60,538 bases of DNA from Glomus cerebriforme. Lineage: Eukaryota > Glomeromycota > Glomeromycetes > Glomerales > Glomeraceae. The DNA lies in contig QKYT01000263.1 of assembly GCA_003550305.1 (NCBI GenBank), positions 88,655 to 149,192 on the forward strand, read 5' to 3'. Positions 24,891 to 36,396 of the stretch are shown here, in pieces (within the stretch, counting starts at the first letter, position 1; each line of letters begins with the position of its first letter). Made by a program: the position numbers and the translations under genes. A model generated the notes under the pieces. It was not told where the DNA came from, made no database searches, and saw nothing but the letters and a program-made list of their open reading frames with translations.

Positions 24891-25194
24891 AATATCATCT
24901 TGTATCATACCTACTATGTTTAATTTTTATCACTTATTTTTTGAACTTAGTTTTTTTTTGGTATGAAAACCTATTTATTACCATTATATATCACATGATA
25001 TACTCTGTATGGGTGCACAAAAAATAAAAACCCTAAATATAATTATAAACTTATAATCAATATGATAAAATTAATAAAAAATATAAATATAATTATATAA
25101 TTAGAAATAAATAAATAATAACTTTAAAAAAATAAATTCTATTATTTTATTTATAATTTTATTAAATTAAAAATAAAATAAAATAATTAAAATT

Positions 25195-25260
25195 AAAATT
25201 TAAATAAATTTATATAAATTAAAATAAATTTATATAAATTAAAATAAATTTATTATTTTT
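25195..25260. repeat. AT-rich tandem repeat, ~20-nt unit
   Basis: Three near-perfect copies of a unit containing AAATTAAAATAAATTTATAT. No other feature. Confidence 0.6.
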
Positions 25261-25670
25261 AAAAATTAAGAAAAAGGTAATTTATCACTATGATGATGCA
25301 TCTCCATCCTGTCTAATTTATTATATCACGTGACTTATACTATATAATAATTTATTATCCCCACATCACACTGTAGTTTTCCATTTTTACTATTTATTCT
25401 AGGAATTTAGAATTTTTTCAGTATGATAAATATTATTTGTTACATATTATTTATCACATGTTTAATTTTGCCCAAATTTTATAATGCTGGCTAAAATATC
25501 CATATTTGATATTAGGTAACATTACACAATCCAAAAAGATAATTTTATTTTTTTCAAAAATTAAAATTTTGGGTTATGCAAGATTTTCAAAAAGACAATT
25601 TTAGTGCAAATCATTTAATTCCAGCTGGAATTATGAATCACATGATACTGGCGATGCATTGTCATGGTAG

Positions 25671-25970
25671 AGATTGGAATTGATTCAATCAAAAATCAAA
25701 TCTCAAAATGATTTAATTTATCAAGTTATATTATTTATGTAACATCTAAGGGCTGGAATTAATTCCAAAAAAAATTGATTCTAATAGTAAATTAATTGAA
25801 TTGAATTGAATTAAATTCCATTTTTTACATAATAATCAATCTGATTCCAAAGTAATTTTTAATAGTACCTAAATGCTGATTATTTTGTTAGAATTAGAAC
25901 TTGTTTGGAGTTGACTTGAACTATTTATGAGAAAAAATTTAGATATTCAATTGAATCATTTCCAATCCTT
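25671..25970. mobile_element. Probable small inverted-repeat (MITE-like) element, ~300 bp
   Basis: The left end GATTGGAATTGATTCAAT is mirrored by the right end ATTGAATCATTTCCAATC. The interior is low-complexity GAATTGAATTGAATT. No convincing target duplication was found, so the exact borders are open. Confidence 0.4.
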
Positions 25971-26659
25971 ATACTATATAACGATAAATTACAAAATCTA
26001 AAAATTAATACTAGTATTTAATTTCTAAAAATTTTTTTAAATTTTATACTAATTAAAAAATCCTATATAATTAAATTTTGATATAGTGAACTCTTAATAT
26101 AATGAATTTTACCTAATATTACTGATCAAAAACTGATATATCTTACAGATATCTTATAAATATCGGGTACCCAAAATGCAAAAAATCTGCTATACATCAG
26201 GTACCTAATATGTATACTATAGAATTAAAAAATACAATTTATTAATTATCTCGCTATCCAGTGATCATAAAAAGATGAAATATAGCTCATTTGATTTGCC
26301 TCACTGAGACGTATCGAATGGTACTAATTTCGCATTTCTAGATATAATAGATGCTGAGATATTTGATAAATCATAAAAAAACAAATAAAAAATGCCAATT
26401 TGTCAAATATCTCGATATTTAACATATTTAGAAATGCAAAATTAGTAGCATTTAAAGGTATGCTCTAGTGAAATCCGTTCAATCTATCATTCATTTTTAA
26501 ACAGATTGGATAATCCAGATTAAGGAATGAACGGATTTCAGATAATCCAGATGGATCCGTTGGTCATTGGATAATACTGGATTGATCAGATATTACACAG
26601 ATGACTGGATTGACTGGATTGATCAGATAATCTGGTCAAATCCAGTATTTTTTTTTATT

Positions 26660-27300
26660 TTTTTTTGTTTTTTAGAGGTTTTTTTTTATTTTAATACACA
26701 AGAATGTTTATTAACGTTCTTTTTTATTCTTTTATGTAGGAATGAACACTTCGGCTCAGCTCCTGAAGGTAAATAGGGTAAAAAGAGGGTAGTGAAGTAT
26801 TTTTTTATTAAACTTTAACACAAGAACGTTGCTAATGTTCTTTTTTTTTCTTTTTTTTAGGAACGAACATTNNNNNNNNNNNNNNNNNNNNNNNNNNNNN
26901 NNNNNNNNNNNNNNNNNNNNNNNNNNNNNNNNNNNNNNNNNNNNNNNNNNNNNNNNNNNNNNNNNNNNNNNNNNNNNNNNNNNNNNNNNNNNNNNNNNNN
27001 NNNNNNNNNNNNNNNNNNNNNNNNNNNNNNNNNNNNNNNNNNNNNNNNNNNNNNNNNNNNNNNNNNNNNNNNNNNNNNNNNNNNNNNNNNNNNNNNNNNN
27101 NNNNNNNNNNNGGGGGTGGTTATTAAACTTTAATATAAGAATATTGTTAACATTCTTTTTTTTTCTTTTTTGTAGGAATAAACTCTTCAGCTCAGCTCCT
27201 GAAGGTAAATGGGGTAAATGGGATAAATGGGAAGGTGTTTTTTTTTTATTTTATTATATAAGAACGTTACTAACGTTCTTTTTTTTCTTTTTGTAGGAGT
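26660..27300. repeat. Tandem array, ~122-nt unit, microexon-like
   Basis: T-tracts ending in TAG recur at about 26739, 26860, 27175 and 27297, i.e. 121-122 nt apart on both sides of the gap. In two units TAG is followed by a 29-nt segment (GAATGAACACTTCGGCTCAG in one copy, ending CTCCTGAAG) and then GTAAAT, so each unit resembles intron end, tiny exon, intron start. Each also carries a small hairpin AAGAACGTT...AACGTTCTT. Confidence 0.75.
26872..27111. other. Assembly gap (240 N)
   Basis: Run of N inside the ~122-nt tandem array. The distance between the flanking repeat phases (about 315 nt) is not a multiple of 122, so the gap size is probably nominal. Confidence 0.95.
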
Positions 27301-27709
27301 GACTCTTCACTCACCTTCAATTACAATATGTAAAAAATCTGGTAAATCCAGTGAATTTGGTGATATAAATGAATCATCAGATTGACCAGATATCCGTTGA
27401 ACTATCTGGTCAATCCAGTGGTATGAACAGATCAATCTGAATTTGATCAATTTTTGGATGGATGACCGGATATTCAGATTGACCAGATTTTGGAGCATAC
27501 CTCTAGTACCATTTGATACGTCTTAGTAAGACGAATCGAATGAGCTATATTTCATCTTTTTATAATTATTGGATAGCGAAATAATTAATAAATTGTATTT
27601 TTTAATTCTATAGTATACATATTGGGTATCCAATGTATAGCAGATTTTCTGCATTTTGTGTACCCGATATTTATAAGATATCTGTAAGATATATCAGTTT
27701 TTGACTAGT

Positions 27710-29640
27710 GTATGTGATCTTTAATTAATTAAATTTATTAAAATTCTCTCATTATAATAAACTAACCAATTAAAATCTTTAAAAAATTTATTATAATCCT
27801 ATAGTAAAGTTAAGCTAGAGTTTATTATATCAAGAGTTGACTATATATTAAAAAAAATATACAGTAAAATTCAGTTTAATAAATCCTTAGTTTACTAGAA
27901 TTGGTCTTATATCAGAATTTTTTTTAAAATCTTTCTAATATACTAGAACTTATTAGTAAAATCTTAGTATTTATTATAATAGATTAAATGAATTAAATTT
28001 TAAATTAGTTATAGTAAAAATTATTTGGTTTATTATAATTACATGATAATATATATATAAATAAATTAATAAAATTGGGTTTATATAATACAAATAATCT
28101 TTATACTTGATAATCTTTTTTTTAAAAATTTTTTTTTTGTTTTTTTTTTATATTTTTATCTATGTAAAAATGAGAAAAGTTAAAAATAATTTAAATAATC
28201 CTTAAAATAAAAAAGAAAATATTTAATATTTGCTTAAAAAAAAGAATTTTATGAAAAATAATAAGTTCTAATACTTACTGGTATTTAACTAGCAAAAGAA
28301 TATGAAATTTCTGATAGTACAGTTCTGATATTTTAAAGAAATCTGAATATTGACTTTCTGTTAATACTATTTTACCAAATACAAATAAATTTCATAAATA
28401 AACTAGTTATTATTTACAAATAGAAAAAGAAATAAGCAAGCAAAAGTAAAGTAAAGTAGATGATTTTTTTTAGTAAATATTTTTTAATAAAATTTTTTAA
28501 AAATAAAGATTTATTATAAATTATAAATATATAAAAATTCAGTATAATAGAATTTCAAATAATATTATTATAAATTTCAGTATACTAAAAAATTTGCTAT
28601 AATGAATTACCTGATTTAACAGAACTTTTTGCTAGAACTGATAGTTCTATTAAACTAAATTTCAAAAAAAAAAATTAAAATTTAGTATATATCTTTAATA
28701 GTAATAGCTATTAAAACTTAAATAAAAGAAATTCTTTAGAAAAGTTAATTTAATAGTAAAAATAAAAAAAATAATTGCTTTTTACAAGAAAACTTCAGTT
28801 ATTTTTCTAAACTATATATTAGATTAATTATATAATATATATATTAAATCTGATATTATAAAAGTTAAATAATTTTAAATAATTTGTATTTAACATGAGT
28901 ATATTAATTGAATCAATATATTATAATAATATTTTAATTTAAGATTTTTTATTTAATATTTAAGAAATAAAAAAAAAAAAAAAAATTTTTTTAAAAAAAA
29001 AATTTATTAAAAAATTAAATGAAATTTGTTTTATTTTTATTTAGTATTATTTAATTCAAATAAAAATTACAAATCTATATAATTAAAAATATTTGTGTGT
29101 AACTGTAACGTTTAGATTAACTGTATAAATAAATGGTTTAAAGTTGTGTAACCTAATCACGTTGCGTTATACAAAGTCCAAAAAAGGAAATTTATATGCA
29201 TACACATAATTCTGGCCGGTCATTCTTTTTATAAATAGCATTATTTTTTTTATCTATTTAAAATTAAATATATAAAAAAAGAAAATTTTCTAGGGAAATT
29301 CCTTCTTCTAGTAATATGATTATATCATATAATTCTAATATTAGTTTCACTTTCAATTCTACTGATCTGGATCCTGCTGGTGGCTATTATCTAAACAATA
29401 CTACACTAATTATACTATTAAAAGAGTGAATATATACTTAGGATTTTGCTTCACAAATTTTAAGTATATTACTCAAATCTGGCTACCATCAGTATAGCTT
29501 AAAATATTTCAAATGCAAAAATAAAACAATTTAGTGATTTAAAATGTTTAAACTTTTTATTTAATGTAATTTATATTAACAATACAATATTACAATAAAC
29601 AATCTATGCAATGCAAAGAATTCTATAAAATTAATAAATA
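27710..29640. other. AT-rich stretch without features
   Basis: No gene, and no repeat beyond homopolymer runs, could be supported here. Confidence 0.5.
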
Positions 29641-29649
29641 CTAATAAGT

Positions 29650-30270
29650 AAACATTGCAAATTCTAATTCTTGTTGAATTTGCATATTGTTCTAATATGA
29701 CCTTTTTTTCACATTTTTGACATGTTTTCCAATTATCTTTTTTATTTGTTTCATTAATACTATCACTTGCATTATCAATTACATTAACATTTTGGTTGTT
29801 ATTATTTAATGGTTGTAAATGTTAACATTTTCTAATATGTTGTTCTTGGATCTCAACAAAACTCTTTGCCCTTCTTACTGGTCTTCCTTTTCTTGCAGTA
29901 ATTATAAGATTCTTGATATTAAACTCATTTTCTACTATATTAAAATCTGAATTTAGATTTCCTTATTTATCTAATATAAATCCATGACAAATACCTATAA
30001 ACTTATTATAAGAATTAGTGGCAATATCAAGTACTTCCATATCAATCCACATAATTGATATTCACCTTCAAGTTTCAGGTTGGGACAAAGAAGTATTAAA
30101 ATCAGTCAACGTTGGTTCCAGAAGGAATATTTGTATGACAAGAAAAAAAATGTATAAAGAGAGTTATGTCAAAAAGCATGTGAATAAAAAGTATATAATA
30201 GTTTATTTTATCATAATAAATCATAAATCACATGGAATTTGGAGGAGTAATTTTACCACCGGTTAAATGT
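29650..30270 (-). mobile_element. Decayed transposase C-terminus-like copy 2 (MULE-type zinc knuckle)
   Basis: Read on the minus strand, the frame runs GICHGFILDK (stop) GNLNSDFNIVENEFNIKN, then ARKGRPVRRAKSFVEIQEQ and, after a stop and low-complexity Asn-rich text, NWKTCQKCEKK. One base missing in the A run after CEKK hides GHIRTIC: restored in frame reading, the spacing is C-x2-C-x4-H-x4-C, a CCHC zinc knuckle. A KGRP basic motif followed by a CCHC knuckle is typical of the C-termini of MULE-type transposases in these fungi; the class is inferred. The copy at 1.3-3.0 kb is its relative. Confidence 0.5.
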
Positions 30271-30765
30271 AGTTATTTTCATAAAAAAATATTTTTTTTT
30301 ATATCCATTTTACCTATTTATAAACGATAAAAATAAGTAAAAAAATTTTTTTTTAAAGAATTGAAAAAAAATTAGTTATAATATAAAACTGAGAAGTTTA
30401 GAAATTAAAGTTATTCAATTTAGATATATAATTTTTGATTTAACTTTGTCACGTCTACTTATCAATTTTATGAATTGCTTACATCATTATCATTCAAACA
30501 TTTCTTGTATTGATATATCTTTTAAATTATCCTTATTTCTTAAAAATGCAATGCACTTTATTTATTTCGAGATGAATAAAATTTATAAGGATATAAGTAT
30601 TATTTATTTTCAAATAGTCCTTAAATATATAATTTGCGATTTTTTTATATCGTATATGATAAAAAAAAAATTATATTAATCATGATTTATAATTACCATA
30701 AAAAAATAAAAACATTTATTTAAAATATATATAACCTAATAACATAACAAGAATAGTATAAATTG
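30271..30765. other. Intergenic region
   Basis: AT-rich sequence between the repeat and the 3' end of the giant family member. No gene is supported. Confidence 0.4.
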
Positions 30766-33700
30766 TTAATCAGGAACTTGAGCAAGCTTGTTGAATTTGT
30801 GGTGGTGAGCTTTTGAATGATCAACAGCAAGTGTTAATTGTTTAAGATCTTTTTTAGTAACTCTACGACCTTCATTACCCATTTCATCTAGTTCATCTGA
30901 AACATCCATTAATTTATTTCCATAATCATTTAAGATATCTCTCAACCTCTGTAAATGACCAACAATAATAATTGATTCAGACAAAACTTTATCAACATCG
31001 GCAAGTTCTTTCTTAGCTCTAACAATATCAGCAGAATGCTTTGTATTATTACTATATTTATCAGCCGCTCCTAATCCATTTTTAATGTCATCATTAATAT
31101 CAGATCTAATTTTCATTGCATCAAGTATATGGTTATGACCTTTCTCAACCAATAGCCTAAGTTCTTTGATTTTTTTCACTAGTATATCTAACCTCTCTTT
31201 AATGTAACTTGCATCATCTTGTCGCATATAATTTGATTTGCTGTTTAGTCGTTGTTTTATTGCTCCAATTTCTATATCAAATGATGTTTGTAGTGATGAA
31301 CCTTTACTATACATTTTTTGTAATAATATACCTGCTTCCCTTATTTCTTTCCCTATATCACGTAATCCTGTTGCTATACTGTTACCATAAGACTTAAATG
31401 TTAGACTTCTTTCAAGCGTATTTGCTGCTACACGACATTTTACTGTATGTTCCGATATTGTACTTACGGCTATACATGAAGTTGGGTTAATTATACATGA
31501 AAATAAATTTTTTTTTGGGTGAATGTATTTTTAAATTACCTGGAAGTTCAACATTGTTCATTTCTTCAAAAATATTATTCGTTATATCAGCAATTTTTCG
31601 GAAGGGAGAAGGTTTTTTCTATTTATAAAAAAAACATTATTAAAATTGTTAAAACTATTTAAAATATCGTAATACATCAATGACTTACGTTAGTTACGTA
31701 AATATCGTAAATAAAGTATTTAATAAACACAAGAACAAAAACTGAAAGGGCGGCATATTTAAAAATTTTATAAAAAGAAATGACCGGATGATATGTGTCA
31801 GTCATTCTAACAACTTTAATATTAGGACTTTTTAATAAAGTATCATCTTCTTGTTGTTGATTTGGTCGTCGTCTTTCGCGAATTTGTTGATTCTCAACTT
31901 GAACCTTATTCTAAAAATAATTAAATAAATAAATAATAATTTATATATAAGTTTTTTATGTTTAAATTTGTTGTGATTTTTATATTTGTCAACAAACCTT
32001 TTCTGATTCATTCGTAATTGCGTACTAATGGTTTTTGAATCAATAATTTAATATTTTTAAATCTAATATGAATTATTAAATGTTACGATATACATACCGG
32101 ATCTAATACATTGGATATGTAATTTTGATTAGAAGAATCGTTTTTCAATTCATTAAAATGAATTTCCGGCTGAACTGGTTCATAATCTTCCTAAAAAAAA
32201 AAAGTTTGAAATAATTCGAATTGTAAATTCTGTGGTTCAATTCCGGAATGATTTGTTAACAAACCTTTTGATGAATCAATTCTTGAACCAGTTCCTCGGG
32301 CTATTAATCAAAAATTTAGTTATTATAAATCAAAAGAGGTATTGCTCATTATATCATAATATTTACCGAATCAACATCATCATCATCATTTGAAGTAGAA
32401 TTATGTTTAAAAGGACTGCTTTCAAATTCGTTATTATATACGCCAGTGTTTATAGGGTTGATAGACTCAGAATATTTCTAAAAGAAACATAATTCGAGTT
32501 ATAAGTTTTATTTTTGGAATGATTTTTATATTTATTAACAAATACTACGATATACATACCGGATCAATATCAAATGTGCGAAATTTAGAGGGACTATTTT
32601 TTACATCTTCATTATTATGTACATTAGTATCGGCCAGCTGACTGGTTTCATGATTTAACTAGGAAAAAAAACAATATTTCGAATTATAATTTATCGAATT
32701 GATTCTTGAATAATACTCGATAACAAACCTTTTCGTTAAAATTTGGAACTATTGCATATCCACTTTGCTAATAATTGAGTTTTTAATCAAAATTTTAGTG
32801 TTATTGTGAATTAAAAGGTAAGCAAATACTAAGCTATATATTAAAAATATTTACCGAAAGATCACATTCGCTGGATTTATATATACTAGTGTCATCATTA
32901 ATCATTTCATATTTATCCTAATAGGTTTGTTTTTCAAAAATTTCAACATTATTTATAAATCGAAAGGAACTGATAGACACACCATACATTAAAAATATTT
33001 ACCGAATCATTATCATCTTCGTTGGATGTGTAATTATGTTTGGAAGTATTTTCATCATTATGTAAGTTGGTGTCTGCGTGCTGGTTTGGTTCAGCATAAT
33101 AGTTCTAGAAAAAATTTATAATTAGAATTGACCGTTTTAATTTCGAAGTTATATTTATTAGTAACGAACCTCTTCGGGATGCTTTGGTCTATCATCATTC
33201 GAAGTTGTTGGAGAATAGGCTGAAAGATGGAATGACTTATCGTCATTCTGAATTGTCGGAGAATAGCTTGATTTAACATCATTTGAAGTTGTTGGAGAAT
33301 AATTTGAAGGATTGATTGAATTATCATCATTCAAAATATTTGGAGGATTGGTTTGATCATCGTCATTCGAAGTACTTGAAATATCACCATCATTCGAATT
33401 GTTCGAAATGGTTGGTTGTTTATCATTATTCGAAGTACTTGGAATATCATCATCATTCGAAGTATTTGAAATGGTTGTTTGTTTATCGTCATTCGAAGTA
33501 CTTGGAATATCACCATCATTCGAAGTGTTTGAAATGATTGTTTGTTTATCTTCATTCGAAGTAGGAATATCAACATCATTCGAAGTGTTTGAAATGGTTG
33601 TTTGTTTATCTTCATTCGAGGTACTTGGAATATCAACATCATTCGAAGTGTTTGAAATGTTTGTTTGTTTATCACCATTCGAGGTACTTGGGATATCACC

Positions 33701-34368
33701 ATCATTCGAAGTGTTTGAAATGGTTGGTTGCTTATCTTCATTCGAAGTACTTGAAATATCACCGTCATTCGAAGTGTTTGAAATGATTGGTTGCTTATCG
33801 TCATTTAAAGTACTTGAAATATCACCGTCATTCGAAGTGTTTGATGAAATGTTTAAAGAATTAATTTGTCTATCCTCATTCGAAATGATAGAAATGTCTG
33901 GGGAGCTTGTTTGTTTATCATCATTCACAATTGCTGAAAAGTTTGGAGATTCAGTTTGATTATCGTCATGTAATTCATTCACAATGTCCGGGTTGTTGTC
34001 GTCAGTATTTAATGGGTTACTTGACATTTCATCATGTTTCTATATGTTAAATAAATATTCGTTAAAAATAAAAATAAAAACAAAAATAATAATAAAAATA
34101 AAAAGAAAAATTCAATTTATAATTTACCGAATTAATATCTAATTCATTAGATATGGGAATAGAGGAAATAGGATCATTTCTTTCAACTTCTTTATTATTT
34201 ACGTCAATAGTATCTGGTTGACTGGTTTCAGTTTGTATTTCAAGTTCCTGAATAAAAAAAAAGCAATTTAATTTTTCTTGAATTACAAGATTTCTTAAAA
34301 AAAAACTCAAAATGAATTTTTTTAACCTTATTTTCATCAATATTTTGTCTAGATTCAGACTCAGACAT
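30766..34368 (-). CDS. Giant family member 4: exon-duplicated N-terminus, membrane segment, helical domain
   Basis: Fourteen exons in transcript order: 34327-34368, 34128-34247, 33170-34039, 33003-33104, 32855-32917, 32729-32767, 32560-32658, 32367-32477, 32265-32300, 32098-32190, 31998-32024, 31689-31910, 31540-31618, 30766-31469; 868 residues. All introns are phase 0 except the last (phase 1), as in the smaller paralogues. Exon 3 encodes 290 residues with a ~21-residue tandem repeat (SNTSNDGDIPSTSNEDKQ). Exons 4-11 alternate acidic exons ending DxDS or DP with short exons ending in K before GTTTGTT. A membrane segment lies at about residues 586-604, preceded by RERRR; the juxtamembrane motif IADITNNIFEEMNNVELP and the family domain (CRVAANTLERS, MYSKGSSLQTSF) follow. 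The long acidic N-terminus probably faces the cytosol. Function unknown. Confidence 0.8.
33369..33850 (-). repeat. Coding tandem repeat, ~60-66-nt unit, about 8 copies
   Basis: Inside exon 3 of the giant gene. The unit reads ISNTSNDGDIPSTSNEDKQT with changes at few positions; one copy lacks one codon (PTSNEDKQ in place of PSTSNEDKQ). All copies stay in frame, so selection or recent expansion has kept the array coding. All three + strand frames of the array are also open, which is a by-product of the repeat. Confidence 0.9.
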
Positions 34369-34703
34369 ATTTATAATTGCAAAAAAAATTAAAATGTTTT
34401 GCACGATAAAAAACCGCAAATTAGGTTCTATTTAAACTGTCAATAGAATGTCACATGTTACAACCAAATACGGAATCAAAAGGGAAAAAACAAGCTTTTT
34501 TGCTGATGACGGTATTCATCTGCGAGGTTAATTTGCACATTAGTGCCATATGTGTCATATATTTTGATAAACCAACTGTGTAACTACAAACAATAGGATT
34601 TCGGCATAGTAGAATCGCTCCGGACTTTCACACTTAAATTTTAGTTAACAATTAACTATATTATATATATAAATTTACATAATGTAAATAAAAAAGTTGA
34701 TAA

Positions 34704-36036
34704 TTAGAAATTTTGAGTTTTCCTATTAAATTTGTAAATGCCAGCTTTCGAATTTTCAACAGCAAGTCTTAAATAATTGAGATCTGTTTTAGTAACTTCA
34801 AATATATCATCATATTTACTAATATTATCAAGTTCAACAGAAATATCAACTAATTTATCTTGATAATCCTTCAAAATTTTTTCCAGCTTATCTAAATGAT
34901 TAGCAGTATTATTTAAATGATCTAAAATATTATTAACAGTTCCAAGTTCCTTTTTAGCTCTCGAAATATCAACCGGATGATAATTATGATTATTATTACT
35001 ATCAATAATATATTTTTCGGCTTCTCTCAATCCATCAAGTATATATCCTTCAGTATCATGTCTAATATTTTCTGCGATATGTATAGAACTATAAGTTTTT
35101 TCAACTAACCGTCTAAAATCTTTAATAATTGTAATTAATATATTTAATCTGTTCTTAAAATATTTTGTTTCACCTTTTTGTAAATAATTGGAATTGGAAT
35201 CTAATCGATGCATCATTGCTTCGATTTCTATATTAAATGATTTATATACCGATGTACCTTTACTATACATTTTTTGCAATGAATGACCCGCTTCCCTAAT
35301 TTTATCTCCAAATTCCCGTAATCCTCTTGCAATTTGAATACCATGAGACTCAAATGCCGGACTTCTTTGAATTATGTTTGCCACTCTACGGCATGCTACT
35401 GTATGCTCCATGATTGTATTTGGTGCTATTAGTATCATTAAATGAAAGTAGGTTAATTATAAATTATATTTACATGAAAATAATTTTATTTAGATGAATT
35501 TATTTTACCTGGAAGTTCAACGCTATTAATTTCTTCAAACATATTATTTGTCGTATCAGCCAAATTTTGGAAAATCGAAGAAGGTAATTTTACATTACGA
35601 GATACCTAATTTCAATATAAAAAGATTTATAAGATTCTTTTTTTATTTTGTAATTAATTAAATTAAATGTGAAACATGATAAAATATAAACCTATTAACT
35701 TACAAACCAAATTAATATAATCAAACTGATAGTGCATATAATTTTAGTAGAATTATGAAATTTATGCCAAGGTTTTTTATCAATTTTAACATTATTGTTC
35801 TTTGTAAATGATGAACTTTGATGGTCATGACTGATTGGTTTTTTTCTTTTTCTAATTTCTTGTATATCAATATCTTGAAATTTGTTATCCTAAAGGAAAT
35901 GAATTAATGTTGTGCATTAGAGTAAATATTGTTTTGATGGATTGCTGCTTCTGACTTATCATTAAAAAATTCTTTATAACTGACACGAATTTTCGATATA
36001 ATAACCAACCTTTTCGTTAAAATCTAATTTAGTCAT
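34704..36036 (-). CDS. Single-pass membrane/helical protein, family member 5
   Basis: Four exons in transcript order: 36010-36036, 35704-35889, 35509-35605, 34704-35425; phases 0, 0, 1; 343 residues. The first exon encodes only MTKLDFNEK before an AAG/GTTGGTT donor. A basic cytosolic stretch (IRKRKKP) precedes the membrane segment at about residues 54-71 (IICTISLIILIWF). The juxtamembrane exon reads LADTTNNMFEEINSVELP. The domain is the clearest copy of the family: CRRVANIIQRSPAFESHG, QIARGLREFGDKIREAGHS, MYSKGTSVYKSFNIEIEAMM, DTEGYILDGLREAEKYI. A short distance downstream of the giant member's start, in the same orientation; head-to-head with member 6. Function unknown. Confidence 0.85.
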
Positions 36037-36396
36037 GATTATTTATTAAGAACGTTTATTTTATTTCAAATGAAGTATTAACGTTTATTCTATTTCAAAT
36101 GAAAAAAGAAACCACGCAATATTGACTCTTTTAACATCAAATTCTCAGGCCCACTTCACAGTTCACATATGGTTAGTATTGGTTACGTAGGAGATGATGT
36201 CTTTCACAGTTTCACTATTTAGTTTTAGTCACAGCATATTTTTCATACCATTTTTAATTTCATTTACAAAACATTAACCTAATCATAGTATTATAAATGT
36301 AAATGCTCATATCAGATAATCTCGATTAAATTTTGTACTACTATCTGAATTTTGTATAAATTAAAAGATAAAGTCCCCTTTTTTTTGATAATAATC
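36037..36396. promoter_or_regulatory. Divergent intergenic region between family members 5 and 6
   Basis: 360 bp between two opposite ATGs. A tandem duplication of about 30 nt is visible near 36049-36100 (TTTATT(C/T)TATTTCAAATGAA occurs twice). It likely holds both promoters; no specific factor site is claimed. Confidence 0.4.

Larger units (their letters stand above)
26125..27705. mobile_element. Nested inverted-repeat element around a tandem array and assembly gap
   Basis: About 200 nt on the left (26125-26325) is a close inverted copy of the right end (27505-27705): TCAAAAACTGATATATC ... GAATGGTACTA against its complement. Inside sits a second inverted pair (26325-26452, around CGCATTTCTA and TAGAAATGCAAAATTAG), then a third border GGTATGCTC (26458) mirrored by GAGCATACC (27492-27501). 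The core is made of TGGATTGATCAGAT-type words and the ~122-nt array. This looks like two or three non-autonomous DNA elements inserted into one another. The outermost right end reads CACTAGTCAAAAAC on the minus strand, possibly CACTA-type. Confidence 0.65.

Noticed and set aside
26567..27296. Open frames across the N gap (RNEHFGSAPEGK text)
   Set aside because: The frames are created by the tandem repeat and the run of N; no evidence of a protein-coding gene.
30446..30679. 77-codon + strand frame
   Set aside because: AT-rich, no recognisable composition of a real protein, no homology to neighbours, next to the 3' end of an opposite gene.
33316..33959. Long + strand open frames opposite the giant gene
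   Set aside because: They are shadows created by the in-frame tandem repeat of the minus-strand exon; no splice or start context supports them.
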